The position numbers and the translations under genes were made by a program. DNA of 64,000 nucleotides from Dacryopinax spathularia (taxonomy: Eukaryota > Basidiomycota > Dacrymycetes > Dacrymycetales > Dacrymycetaceae). Below, in pieces: positions 46,619-57,300 of the stretch (position 1 is its first letter; every line of letters begins with the position of its first letter). The stretch covers positions 434,001 to 498,000 of the forward strand of contig JBBPFI010000018.1 in the NCBI GenBank assembly GCA_037974965.1. Reading direction: 5' to 3'. Below the pieces are notes generated by a model. That model did not search any database and was not told the DNA's origin. It saw only the letters and a list, made by a program, of their open reading frames with translations.

Positions 46619-49600
46619 CGAAGCACGCTTGGTGGTTGCCTTCAGTCACAGGCTATGGTGTCAAATCATTTTCAAGCCCTTCCAGAAACGATATGCTTAC
46701 GTAGCTTTCCACAACTCTCTTTTGCCTCAGACTTCAGTAGGTACAGTAACGACCATGTTGTAGCAGTTCAGTGTGTCGCTGACAAACAACGGACAATGTT
46801 TTCTTTCTTTGCGGGGCCGGTGGGGACGGTCATGACCACTCCGACAAACTGAGCAGCTCATGCAAACCTGCGGACCGTCGCACGCATGCAGGGAAAAACC
46901 ACGGCTTATTCTCGTGCTTTGACGGGATTCATGACTTCTGGTCGATCACTCTGAGCTCTCGTGGGGTGCCGTCTAACTGCGACGGAGAACCGGTGCTTCA
47001 CTGCTGCCGGCGGGAGAAGCATCATCTCCGTCCACGAGCTCCTCTCCGCAGCCCCTGCATCTAGCGTTCTTTCCTCCAGCTCCGCCCGCAGGAGAACAAG
47101 TACTTCTCCGTGCTTCTCGGCAAGCTAAATACGGTCTATCATCCCTCGGTACTCCCTCCGACCTGCCCATGACAGCCAGCCGCAAATGAGCATCATGTGC
47201 CCAGACTGTCGCCAACTTGCACTCCGAGCGTTTCCGCTCCCTTCACCCTTCCAAGACCTTGCGCCGTAAGGCAACGAGAGCATTTGGGTATCCGCACCTG
47301 AGGAATCACATTTCCCCGGGATCCGTCGGTGATGTGGAGGTTGACGACTCAAAGCGGATGACAACGATCAGACGACGCAAGACGATCTCCAAGGAGTTTA
47401 CGGAGCGGGAGATGCCAGCTTCTTCTCGCGATCGCGACTGAGTATCCATATCGTTGGCCCTATCCTGCCAGCTGCCAGCGCACGAACCTATTGTAAGTAT
47501 ATGAAACAGAGCGATACATTACCTTACCTGCTCTGACTGAAACGCACTGCTGCATGACGACCGATATATGAAAGGAAGTAATCCTAAAGTAGGTACTAAA
47601 CGCCCATCAGAGACGCCAGAACCCAGAAGCAGGAAGCAGGAAGCCAGAAGCCCGCGCATGCCGCAGGTAAGCGCGAAGCCAGAAGCCACCAAACCAGAAG
47701 CGTGGCAGGCGGATCATCCCGCCCAAGCCAATCATCACTTCTTCGCTGGCTGCTTAGAAGTCGCGCCTCCCAAGGACTTGCAATGCATGATGTGCGTGTC
47801 CAACGCGTGCAGAGGGCGAGGGTGACTCCTCGAGGAATTGTATCAGAAGGAGGGAAGGCACAAGGCACGGTGCGCAACTCTAATTAGCTGTAGCCAACTT
47901 GGAGGGCGGTATGGTTCTAGGCTGCGTCGTGTAATACCTGCTGGAGATGAGCGCCGGATGGCAGCCCCGAGAGTCGCGCGTGAGCCGGAGGAGAGGAGAC
48001 CCTTGAGGAATGGGCGAGGCGCCTGGGCATGCTGTACCGCATTTCGTTCCTCCTGCGAGGAGGAGTTGGACGGCGGACGGGGAAGATTCGGGGTGGTTCT
48101 GACGACGAGACGGGCCGTCTAATGTCCCTTGCATGTACAGGAGCGGTAAGCTGGTCGGTGAGGCATATTTGTTTGGTGGAGGAAATGGGTCGTCAGAGGT
48201 TACCGCCTTTGTCCATCTCGGTATACCGGCGAATGGATATTGCAAGCCGCAGCGATCCCTCTCTACTGAAAGGGAGGATTCGTATCCAAAAGGAGTCGTG
48301 AGGATCGTCAGTCCGGCAATAACATTCGACGAGATTTACTGGCAACCAGTGGAGTGATGCGGTCCGAAAGGAGGGGAAGCGCGGCCGGCTCCGCAAGAGC
48401 CGGACGGAGCCGGTCCGATCGTCCTCCCGCTCCTTTTGCAGCCTTGCGTGAAGATCAGCAAATCAGTCATTGATCAATACGGCGAGAGGATCAACATCAG
48501 CCCGTGTTACAGCCGATTTGTTGATCTTCATCTTTTCCTCGCGGCCCTGAGCTGCCAAAGAGCGAGCGGCCTTAGCTTGCTCGTTTTGCAGACTTCCCAC
48601 GCCGACCAGCACGCAGTCCTCCGCCGCTCTGTTGGCGCCCTAGCGCATGTACGAGTGACGCGCACCATGAGCCCACAACCCAGAAAAGAGGGAGACGAAC
48701 AACGGGCAAAAGCCGAGGATAGGGGACCGGCGGAGGATGCAGAAGAGCGGGGATAAAGCGGGCCAACCCAGCGGGACGGAACTTGTCTTCTTCTTCTCCT
48801 CCCTTCTGCGACAGATCGGGATCGGCGACACGAAACAGACACGAAAGGACACGACGCGACGCGTGCACGGGCTGATGGCTTGCTTCTTCCCGTGACTTCC
48901 GCGGCCCTTGCCCTCCTTGCATATCGACGGAGAGGGGGGGAAGCAGCAACGGAAGACACGGGATTGGCCGCAAGGTGTAAGCCAAAAATTTGCTCAATGG
49001 CGAGCGAATGTATTGAGAACCCGGGAACGCGGCCTGAAGCAGGACAGGGGTTGATGGTTGATGAGATCCCGATTCATCTGCGGTAGACCACCCGGGCTGC
49101 GCTTTTGACTTTTTGGGTTTTTCGCTGCTTGGGTGCGGTTGCTCGCGCCCAAATGAGAAGGAAAGGATTGGGATTGGGATCGAGCCTACTGTACTGTCTT
49201 TCTATTCGGCCAGCAGAAGATGTGCAAGATTGCTAAAGACGACTGAAATACGACCAATTCGCGCGCGCCGGGCTGGACTCTGCACATCAGCGCCTGCGCG
49301 CCGATTGACTTCGTTTCAGGACGATCAACACGCGTCGAACCCGCCCAACGCCCGCTTCTGCTCTTCGCGCTTCCTTCCTCCTTCCTTCCTCAGAGGACGC
49401 GCATCTTCTCAACTCGTCCCTACACCGCCTTCCAGCATATCAACACGGATATAGACAGAATTCAGCGTCATTCTATTTCATTGGGCATTGCCCGTTCTGG
49501 TCCTGATGATTGGCGATTACGCATACAGACGCTTATGCTTCGCGTGCCGGCGCTCTGGCAACTCTGCACACTCGAGCGGCCAACACGCCGTGTCTCACCT

Positions 49601-50108
49601 CACGCTCTGCTCGCTCGCTCGCTCAATCCCGTTCCCGCTGTCTTGGATCTCTCGCCCGCCCAGGCCCATCGACCCATCTCATCACCCCATCACCCCATCT
49701 TCAACTCGCGATGACCCGCGCTCCGTGTCCGTTCCGTGTTCGCTGACTCGTATACGATATACGACCCGATGACTGGGATGCCGTACCGCTGCCGAGGACC
49801 ATCGTCGGGGCGTATAAGACACCCGCTCTCTCGTGTCTCTCTCCCTTCACTCCCTCTCGGCCGGCATTTCCCTCTGTGTCCTCGTTTTCTGCTGAGCATC
49901 TGTACCCTTTTCACGCACGCACAAACACATCTCTTACGACCCCAAACCCCACATACACAAACAGTCACACGTACAGTACAGTATACTCATATCCCCCTCC
50001 CCTTCCTCTCCTCGTCCTCTCCCCACCGTCTCCGACCTCGACTTCCCGACCTCGCTCGACAACGACCCCGGCACCGCCAGCCCAATACTCGAGAAGAAGG
50101 ATAGCAAG
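46619..50108. other. Gene-poor stretch of about 3.5 kb
   Basis: No recognised gene on either strand. Visible items are a degenerate CCAGAAGC/CAGGAAGC repeat near 47610-47700, small ORFs with arginine-rich or chance compositions, and a pyrimidine-rich leader (about 49590-50080) with a TATA-like GTATAAGA near 49811, consistent with the promoter and leader of the gene at 50109. A decayed or unfamiliar gene could be hidden here. Confidence 0.4.
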
Positions 50109-50873
50109 ATGTATCCCGCTAGGTCTGCTCTCCCGCCGTACTGCACCTTCCTCCAGGCGCGGTTCCAGATGGTGAGGGATGACTGGGCGCAAAAGACGTC
50201 TCCTGGTGCGTTCCCTTCCTTTACCCTCCCTTTCGCTCCTTTCCTCTATATCATCCCTCCATCCACTACGTCGCCCTTCAGCGCCCCTTCGATGGATGCT
50301 GACCAGGAACCCAGGCTCGCCATTCCTCTCATCCCTCAATGTCCTCTCCAACGCCCTCCGGTGCACATCACTCATGCTCGCCCTCTCACTCCTCTCCCAC
50401 CTCCTTCCAGCAGCATCAGGCACGCTTCCCCTCCTGCGGGCTCTGTCGACCCTCCAGCTGCTCGCAGCGTTCTCCCACGCCGTCCTGAGTACGTCCCTCC
50501 CCCTGTCCCCCCTTCCCTTCCCAGGCAAGCGCTGACGAGCAGAGCAGGCCGTTGGGTACACCATAAAACCCGAGAACGCACCTTCCTCTCCCTCTCCGTC
50601 CTCCTGGCATACGGCGTAATAGCCTTCCTCGTCCAGCGCGCAGTGACGCTCGCGCTCCCCGAGGACGCGCCCACCGCCGGGCAGGTAGCGCTGATGCTAG
50701 AAGTTGCGAGGAGTCAAGGTTGGCACTTGATGTTTGACGTTGCGTGAGTCATCCTCCTCTCCAGCGGTCTGAGAAGAAGGAAACCGCTGACGGTTGGATT
50801 TGGGTGGGATAGCGATGTCGCAGCGCCGAAAGAACACTGCACGCCGAGGCCGTCGTTGTTGGTCTCTTTCTGA
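50109..50873 (+). CDS. Small multispanning membrane protein, family not recognised
   Basis: Four exons. Exon 1 is MYPARSALPPYCTFLQARFQMVRDDWAQKTSP. Exon 2, after an acceptor at about 50312, is GSPFLSSLNVLSNALRCTSLMLALSLLSHLLPAASGTLPLLRALSTLQLLAAFSHAVLS. Exon 3 has KTRERTFLSLSVLLAYGVIAFLVQRAVTL and GQVALMLEVARSQGWHLMFDV. A final exon reads ADVAAPKEHCTPRPSLLVSF. Three or four hydrophobic helices. The start is uncertain: the frame is open upstream with protein-like residues (SLDNDPGTASPILEKKDSK), so a 5' exon may be missing. The introns have GTGCGTTCC/GTACGTCCC donors and a GCTGAC branch. No known family; confident only that it is a membrane protein gene. Confidence 0.6.
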
Positions 50874-51448
50874 CGTCGGGCCCTCGTCTTCCGTTGTGCC
50901 ATACTATCCGCCGCGTCCCCCAGCACTGCGAACGAATCCGGGATGACCGAGCGATATGAAAAACCCAAGTATATGCGCCCCGATCCAGTGTTTATGATCA
51001 CCTCAACCAACCCTTCCACTTCCAACTCAGCTCAAGAGCACGACCGACCCGACCTTATCATACGCGTACAATCAATTGCCTCTCCCTCCTTCTCCCACCC
51101 ATTCCTCCGCATGCGTCTGGGGCGATGGTGAGGAGCAGAAAGAGCAGGACGACCGACCGAGATCGACGACACCCGACCCCTTTACTCTAGCATATACAAT
51201 TATTTAACTTCCCTTCCCCGCCCCTCTCACCGTTCGCTGGTGAATGTAAGTGGGTGGTATGCTGTGAAATTGTACATGTAGAGAGTAGGAATGAGAAATC
51301 AAGCCAGTGAGTATACGAACTGCGTCTGATCTGCGCGCTCGCTGCGGGAATGCATTTCCGGAGATACGTATGTGTTGCGGGGTGCGTTCCGAAGGTGGAA
51401 GTGTTGCACCATGTTTGGCTTGTCCCTCTGCACTAGGGTCCCGATACA
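50874..51448. other. Intergenic trailer, no gene
   Basis: About 575 bases after the membrane-protein gene, with an ATATGCGCC motif at 50970-50978. No gene is seen. Confidence 0.4.
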
Positions 51449-51617
51449 CACTGACTGTCAGTGCGTGGAATAAGTGAAGCGAGTGCTGGTAATCAGTGCA
51501 GAAGGTACTGTGTTCTCAGTGCAACCATACACTGAGAATCAGTGCAAAATGAACGATTTCAGTGTACCACATCACTGATAGTCAGTAGTCGAGACACTGA
51601 ACATCATTGTGTTTTGC
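51449..51617. repeat. CACTGA/TCAGTG hairpin cluster, left of retrotransposon
   Basis: About eight CACTGA or TCAGTG half-sites in 160 bases, several forming perfect inverted repeats. CACTGAC/GTCAGTG is at 51449-51463, TTCTCAGTG/CACTGAGAA at 51513-51538, CACTGA/TCAGTG at 51530-51544, and ACTGA/TCAGT at 51574-51586. Matching hairpins occur on the far side of the retrotransposon, so this may be one end of an older repeat split by the insertion. Confidence 0.65.
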
Positions 51618-51622
51618 GCTGC

Positions 51623-51852
51623 TGAAAGAGCTTTAATGCTCTTTCGCACGTAAGTACACTGAACCAGTGTAATTAGGTAGTCCTAATACAATGGTCGTGT
51701 ACAAACGAGTGTACAGTAAAAAATGGGCTACGCCCAACTACTACAACGAGCGACTAAGCCGATCCTTAAGGGAGGCTGTGTTACCTAAGAAGGTAAGGAA
51801 ATGTCCCTTAAAGGGAAATCGATGGATAGCCCGATAAGGGCATATCCTTACA
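51623..51852 (-). repeat. 3' LTR (230 bp)
   Basis: Identical by eye to 60419-60648. It contains nine consecutive non-overlapping perfect inverted repeats, at 51624-51645, 51655-51671, 51672-51687, 51699-51714, 51724-51736, 51764-51771, 51781-51796, 51804-51816 and 51829-51841. Confidence 0.95.
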
Positions 51853-51865
51853 CTCTTCCCCCTTC
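51853..51865 (-). other. Polypurine tract of the retrotransposon
   Basis: On the minus strand, 13 purines in a row (GAAGGGGGAAGAG) directly abut the 3' LTR. This is the usual position of the plus-strand DNA primer. Confidence 0.8.
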
Positions 51866-51896
51866 AAAAGAGGAGAAGTATATCGTACTAAGTACG

Positions 51897-54119
51897 TTAA
51901 TACTCGAGATGGATCTCTTCATCCATTCGAGCATAGCCGTCGTCGTCATACGGCTCTTCCTCGCGAGCGGGGGAGGACCCACGGTGTCTGTACACCGGAT
52001 CGTTCATGATGCTGGCCACGACGGCCTCCATGGATCCTCCTGCACGGGAGTTCGAGGGACCAGCCACGATTGGTCCTACCAATGCGGTTTGCGCGTTGGC
52101 GGCCGCCTGTCGCTCGTCCTCGACGGTAAGACTGTACCAGTCATTTTCCTTAAAGGAAGCGAGATTCGCCAAGTCCTCGTCGATAGAGGAGACTGGCGCT
52201 TTGCCCTTGGCAAACGTAGAGCCACGGGCTTTCTTCTCGGCCATTTTAACGGCGGAAGGATATGGCTCTGTCCACAGAGTAACGCCTCGACGTAGAGGTC
52301 TCTTTTCCGTGCCGCACGGATCCATCCAATGGACTGTGGAGGTTTTCCACCGAGCAAAGTATTGCTCCAAGCGTTTTCCCGTTTCCACGGGCACCCCAGA
52401 CTCTGCCAGGACGGCACAAATCCGCTGGGCGGAGAATACCAGATCTCCGTCTGGTTTATCGGGATCTTCAGGCGCTAAGGCCTTCTTGAAGTTCGGCTTA
52501 GCCGGGGTTGACGCTGGTGTTAAACCATACCCAAACAGGGCGCGTTCGTAGCCCCCAGGCTCGCCGAAGATCTGCTCACGCAGTATTGTCATGAACTGCG
52601 TACATTGACTGCGAGTCCATCCGTCTCTAGACGTAATAGGGCGATTACGCTCCAACCAGTACCAGAGGTCGAGGTCTGGTTGGAAGTATCGCCCTTCGGG
52701 TGAACGCCTGACGGCGAGGGGAGCGGCCTTGTGAGGATTGCCATCCTCGTCTTCCCGGTTGCGGGACTTCAAGTCAAGATACTTGTAGTAAATCGGCGAG
52801 TTTTTCCCTTCCGGGTGAGTGGCGAAATGCCGATCTGCTTCAGCGAGTAACTGTTTCCAGTGTTCGCCGTTCGCCAGCCAGGCGTTGTAGAGGTCGGTCG
52901 CATGATGGATCGACCCCCAAGGCATCATGCCTCTTTCCCAGAAGGGAGCGTTCTGTGCGCCCTTTCGAGGGGGCCTGAACAGGTTTTTCGGCCTCGCCGT
53001 CTTTGCACTAGGTGCAGTAGGGTTTTGAGCCCTGGATTTACCCGCAGCAGCCCGTGCTTGTGGGGTAAAGATCTCCGGAGGGGGAGTTTCCTCTGGAAGA
53101 GGAGCGTCTTGATATACCCCCGGAGAGGGCATTTGTCTCCCGGAGGGAGGGTTTTCAGCCTTGCGCTTGCCTTGCGCGACAGCGCTATAGGAGAGGGGCT
53201 GAGCCTCTGCAGGACCGGAGGAGTCCACGTCCATTCGATCGAGTAGATCGTTTGATGTAGCTTGAGGCGGGGGGGCGTCTCGAAGCTCGTAGTATTTATC
53301 GCGATACTCATCGCGCTCTCTCTTCATAGAGTGATACCTATCTTCGAAATAGGAATGATTCTCCTGGGCGGCGGAGAGCTTTTCGCGTGTCAAGGCGAGT
53401 TCCTTTTGAAGGTCGAGTAACTGCGTATGCAGTGAATTGGTTCTCTCAGTTTGCACGTTGAGTGACTCCTGAGTTTTCGCGAGGCTCTCCGCGTTAGAGT
53501 TCAGTAACTGAACTAAAGCCGCACGTTCGTTGCGATCAACGTCGTGGACTGAGGATAACTCCTTACGGAGACGAGTCAACGATGCCTGATGGATCGTATT
53601 CTCCCTTTGGAGACGATCCACCTCGGCATGATGGCCATCGTTTTCATCGCGCAAGCGCTCAATCTCCCGACGGAGAAATCGTACCTCGTCGCGGAGGTCT
53701 TCCCTTCCCAGGTCGTCGACATGTGTCCTCGACCGTTCCTCCGGATCGAGTCGCACATTGGCGTTCCAAACCCAATTGTCGTACCCGTTGTCGGGGTAGG
53801 AATTGGGTGGATTGCCCTGTGGGTCGACAGCCATAGGCTGGACTGAATCTGCCGTGGCAGGAGCGACTGCCGCTAGGGCAGAGATAGACGGCTGGGGAGC
53901 CGAAGATGTCGTTCCGGACTTCGTCGCCGACGGTCCGGATTGTGGCGGAGCCACCATTGTTTGCGGCATTCCCGCTGGTGCAGGAAGTACCGCTGAAGCG
54001 GATGTGGCTTCAATAGCCAGTGTAGTAAAAGCTTTTTTGAAGCTTTTATAATTCGCCTTTAAGGCGTATAACTGTACTCCACCGGGGGAGGTGGGAGTAC
54101 GGGATAGAGAAGGCGTCAA
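51897..54119 (-). CDS. Retrotransposon ORF2, 740 aa, coiled-coil protein of unknown function
   Basis: Same strand as gag-pol and placed between it and the 3' LTR, where retroviruses carry env. It has no signal peptide or membrane helix, so it does not look like an envelope. The N-terminal ~135 residues are Ala/Pro/Ser-rich. Residues about 135-280 are a strong coiled coil (DEVRFLRREIERLRDEN.., LHTQLLDLQKELALTREKL). A disordered Pro-rich linker with a basic patch (RPKNLFRPPRKG) follows. Then comes a compact Trp/Tyr-rich region (WGSIHHATDLYNAWLANGEHWK, YFQPDLDLWYWLERNRP, QCTQFMTILREQIFGE), and the C-terminus is acidic (EEEPYDDDGYARMDEEIHLEY). No family is recognised. It could be an extra structural or nucleic-acid-binding protein. 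Expression may need a separate transcript, splicing or re-initiation. Confidence 0.85.
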   Translation of the reverse strand: MTPSLSRTPTSPGGVQLYALKANYKSFKKAFTTLAIEATSASAVLPAPAGMPQTMVAPPQSGPSATKSGTTSSAPQPSISALAAVAPATADSVQPMAVDPQGNPPNSYPDNGYDNWVWNANVRLDPEERSRTHVDDLGREDLRDEVRFLRREIERLRDENDGHHAEVDRLQRENTIHQASLTRLRKELSSVHDVDRNERAALVQLLNSNAESLAKTQESLNVQTERTNSLHTQLLDLQKELALTREKLSAAQENHSYFEDRYHSMKRERDEYRDKYYELRDAPPPQATSNDLLDRMDVDSSGPAEAQPLSYSAVAQGKRKAENPPSGRQMPSPGVYQDAPLPEETPPPEIFTPQARAAAGKSRAQNPTAPSAKTARPKNLFRPPRKGAQNAPFWERGMMPWGSIHHATDLYNAWLANGEHWKQLLAEADRHFATHPEGKNSPIYYKYLDLKSRNREDEDGNPHKAAPLAVRRSPEGRYFQPDLDLWYWLERNRPITSRDGWTRSQCTQFMTILREQIFGEPGGYERALFGYGLTPASTPAKPNFKKALAPEDPDKPDGDLVFSAQRICAVLAESGVPVETGKRLEQYFARWKTSTVHWMDPCGTEKRPLRRGVTLWTEPYPSAVKMAEKKARGSTFAKGKAPVSSIDEDLANLASFKENDWYSLTVEDERQAAANAQTALVGPIVAGPSNSRAGGSMEAVVASIMNDPVYRHRGSSPAREEEPYDDDGYARMDEEIHLEY

Positions 54120-54366
54120 GCCTTGGTCGAGTCCCTTATTTCAAGGGAGATTGCCTCCGGATAACGGAGGCAGATCGGTCCTTTGCTTAGGACCCTTGAC
54201 GACGCGCCACGCGCGTGAATTCCTGGTTTGCCAGGCACGTGATACACGTATATGCGCGTCTAACGCGAATGACTTCTTTTCATCCGTGCCAAGCACGTAA
54301 TGTCTATGCGCGCTAAGCGCGAATGTCTTCTCCTCATGCGCTTAGCGCAAAAGGAGAGTTGCATAC
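54120..54366 (-). other. Spacer between gag-pol and ORF2, rich in GCGC palindromes
   Basis: 247 bases with several short palindromic segments such as GCGCGCTAAGCGCG and GCGCTTAGCGC, plus repeated CGAATG(T/A)CTTCT units. It lies between the two ORFs, so it may contain a promoter, a re-initiation or splice signal, or a structural RNA element for ORF2. Confidence 0.5.
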
Positions 54367-57300
54367 TCATGTATGCCTCTTCCCCTCTCCCTTTTTAGGG
54401 AGTTCATCTGGGTCTTGGACCCCTTGCAAAGCAAGATACTCGTCCAACTGGACGAGCCTATCGGCTTTGTCTAAGGACTCCCACGTCCTATCACCGTCTG
54501 ACCAGACGAAGTGGAAGAACAACTTCCCCCGCTGCCAGCGGTGATCGTCGATCAAGTCGACATATTGTTCCCCTTCGGGAGCGTCGCCAAAGACAACATT
54601 GGCGTCCCGGTCAGGGAAAACCAGTTCGTCGTTGGCGACGTACGGCCGTAACAGGCTGGTGTGGAAAACGGGGTGAATCCGCCGTTTGACCATACTCTCT
54701 GGCAAGGCCAGTTGACAGTTATCTGTCTTCGTCACCTTGGTGACTAAAAATGGGCCGATATAGCGTGGCATTAGCTTTGCTATACGGCCTTTTGGCACAG
54801 CCAAATTCCTCGTAGAGAGGTATACTTTATCGCCCACATCATAATGTGGCGAGCCTTGTCTACGCCGGTTGGCGTGAATGGCCTGGTTGACCCGGGATTC
54901 AATGATCGCATCCGTAGCGATGCGTACATTGTACCTTGCATTCTGCAAGAAGCGGTCGACACCGCGATACTCAGATTCTGAGTGTTGTACCAGTCTCATA
55001 AGAGACGGTACATGTCCATACACGAGTTCGAAGGGTGAAAACCCAGTCGAAACACCTTTACTCGCGTTTATCGCGTATTCTACCATAGGTAGACGGTTGT
55101 ACCAGTCAGATTGGTCATCCGCAACTACGGATCGCAAGATCTGAGTTACGGATCGTACCATCCGCTCGGTAATGCCATCCGTTTGAGGATGAAACGCGGT
55201 CGACATCAAAAGTGTCGTACCCATCTGCTTATGCAGGTCTTGCCAGAACGCGGCAGTAAACTTCGTGTCTCTATCAGAGACTATGCTCTTAGGCATACCG
55301 TGCAGTCGCACTATTTCCCTTAGGAAAATCGCAGCTATATCTGCTGACGAAGAAGTCGTCATCACCGGCAAGAGGTGGACCATCGACGTCAGTCGACATA
55401 CTACTATCAATAGATAGTCATATCCGCCTGAGAGCGGCAAAGGACCCATGAAGTCCATCGCTACTGATTCCCAAGGGGATGTAGCTAACTGCAGAGAATG
55501 CAGAAGTCCATACGGCTTGGCCGTAGAGTCCTTAGATGTTTGACATCTATGGCAAGACAAGCAATACGTCTTGACTTGTCTTGTCATTCCTGGCCACCAG
55601 TATTGGTGTCGCAGGTACTCTACGGTCTTGACCGATCCATAGTGTCCTACGGACACATGAGCTTGCTCTATGAGCACAGATCGTATAGATCTATCTTTGT
55701 AGTTTCCCTCAGGGACGTACAGTACGTTCGTACTGTCGGCGGTCTTCAACTTGAAGACGCCATCCTCTAAGAGGAACATGGACGAGCCGGGCAAGATAGC
55801 TTGGAGCTTCTTGGCGAACCGATCTGCCGAATAGGCATGTCTAATAGCTCGCAAGAGCTCCAGGCTATCTAGCGGCCTGTACCGTGTTACCTCTGTATAG
55901 GTATTCGCCTGATCAGGCGCTTGTGGGGCCGGGGAATCCGGTATTGCCGGTTCAACGGCCTTTGGTTCATGATGAACCTTTCCACCCTTTGAGGTAGATT
56001 TACCCGCGTTAAGCAGTGCGCTTTCCCGTGCTCTGGGCTCGCGCAAGTCCACTGCTTTACGGGTGGTATTTATAACCTCTACGGGTTGAGGCCTCTCACG
56101 AGGCGGTACCTTGGTACCTCTAAATCTGGTCGTCATTTGACGTACAGCTGCCTCAGGCAGTAATTCAGCCATTCGGGCTAAGGATAAGGTATCCCCATCC
56201 TTATCTATCCGCACATCCGCGGTAACTGTGTCTCGGACACTGGTTAATCTGGACATCCAGTCCGCTAGTACGTTGTTGCACCCTGCAACGTGCATCCATT
56301 CCTTTATGGAAAACCGTTGCAAGTATTCTTGCCAACGTACTACGCGAGGACTCGCGAGTGCTCCCTTAGTGAGGAGAAATCTTAAAGGCTCATGATCAGA
56401 GCATATAACTATCGGTTTCCCGATTAGTTTATCCTCCCATTTGAGGAGAGCCTCGAGCACCGCGAGGAATTCTTGTTGGTATGTCGGGTACGACATTTGC
56501 GCGTCTGTAAAACGCCTGGAATGAAATCCAGCTGGACGAACTTTGTCCCAACTCGGTCCTTGACCGTAATAGCATCCAACCCCACTGGTGGATGCGTCTA
56601 CGACAACGTAGATGTTCTGGTCGCAGCCAGGATCAATGGGCTTCAGCACTGGATAGCGCGTAGCCAGATCTATGATCTTTTCAAAGCACCATTTATGGTG
56701 AGGGGTCACAACAAACTTGTTGTGCTGGTGCGTAAGCGCGGACAGCGAACTGCTGTATTTTGCCACGTCCGGCAGATATGGGGCCAAATAGGTCACCATA
56801 CCAAGGAACCGTTGGACGGCTTTTATATCCTGAGGGAATTCCGCTTTGCGGATAACTGACATCTTGTCATCATCGGCATATATGCCGTCATCGGTAATCC
56901 GATGTCCCAAGCATTCAATGCTAGGGGAGATTAAATCTACTTTGTCCTCGGACAAGTAGAGTTTCTGCTCTCGCAGAATTCCGAATACAATTCGGAGATT
57001 GTTTATCGCCTCGGCGAGAGTGGATCCCACGACGAAGATGTCGTCGAGGTAGCATACAGCTGACCTCATCCACTGTTTGGACAATATGTCCATCATCATC
57101 CTTTGGAAGGAAGCGGGGAGATTACAATCCCCTTGCTGGCCGACATGGCTAACGAAAGTCCCAAAGGGGTTTCGAAAAGCTGTCTTCCAGACATCTTCGG
57201 GTTCCACCCGCTGCATTTCAAATGCATTCCTTAGATCCAACTTGGATCGAAAAGGATGTTCGGCAACCCATTGCCGTATTTCGTCCTGATCGGGCATCGG

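Noticed and set aside
51449-51617. CRISPR-like array of CACTGA repeats
   Set aside because: Spacing is irregular, units are half-palindromes of six bases, and the genome is eukaryotic.
51897-54119. ORF2 as a retroviral-type envelope
   Set aside because: No signal peptide, fusion-peptide-like stretch or membrane anchor; a coiled coil and acidic tail instead.
56874-56887. CGGCATATATGCCG in pol as another copy of the intronic motif
   Set aside because: It is one of the element's own coding hairpins; the flanking bases differ from the intronic motif.
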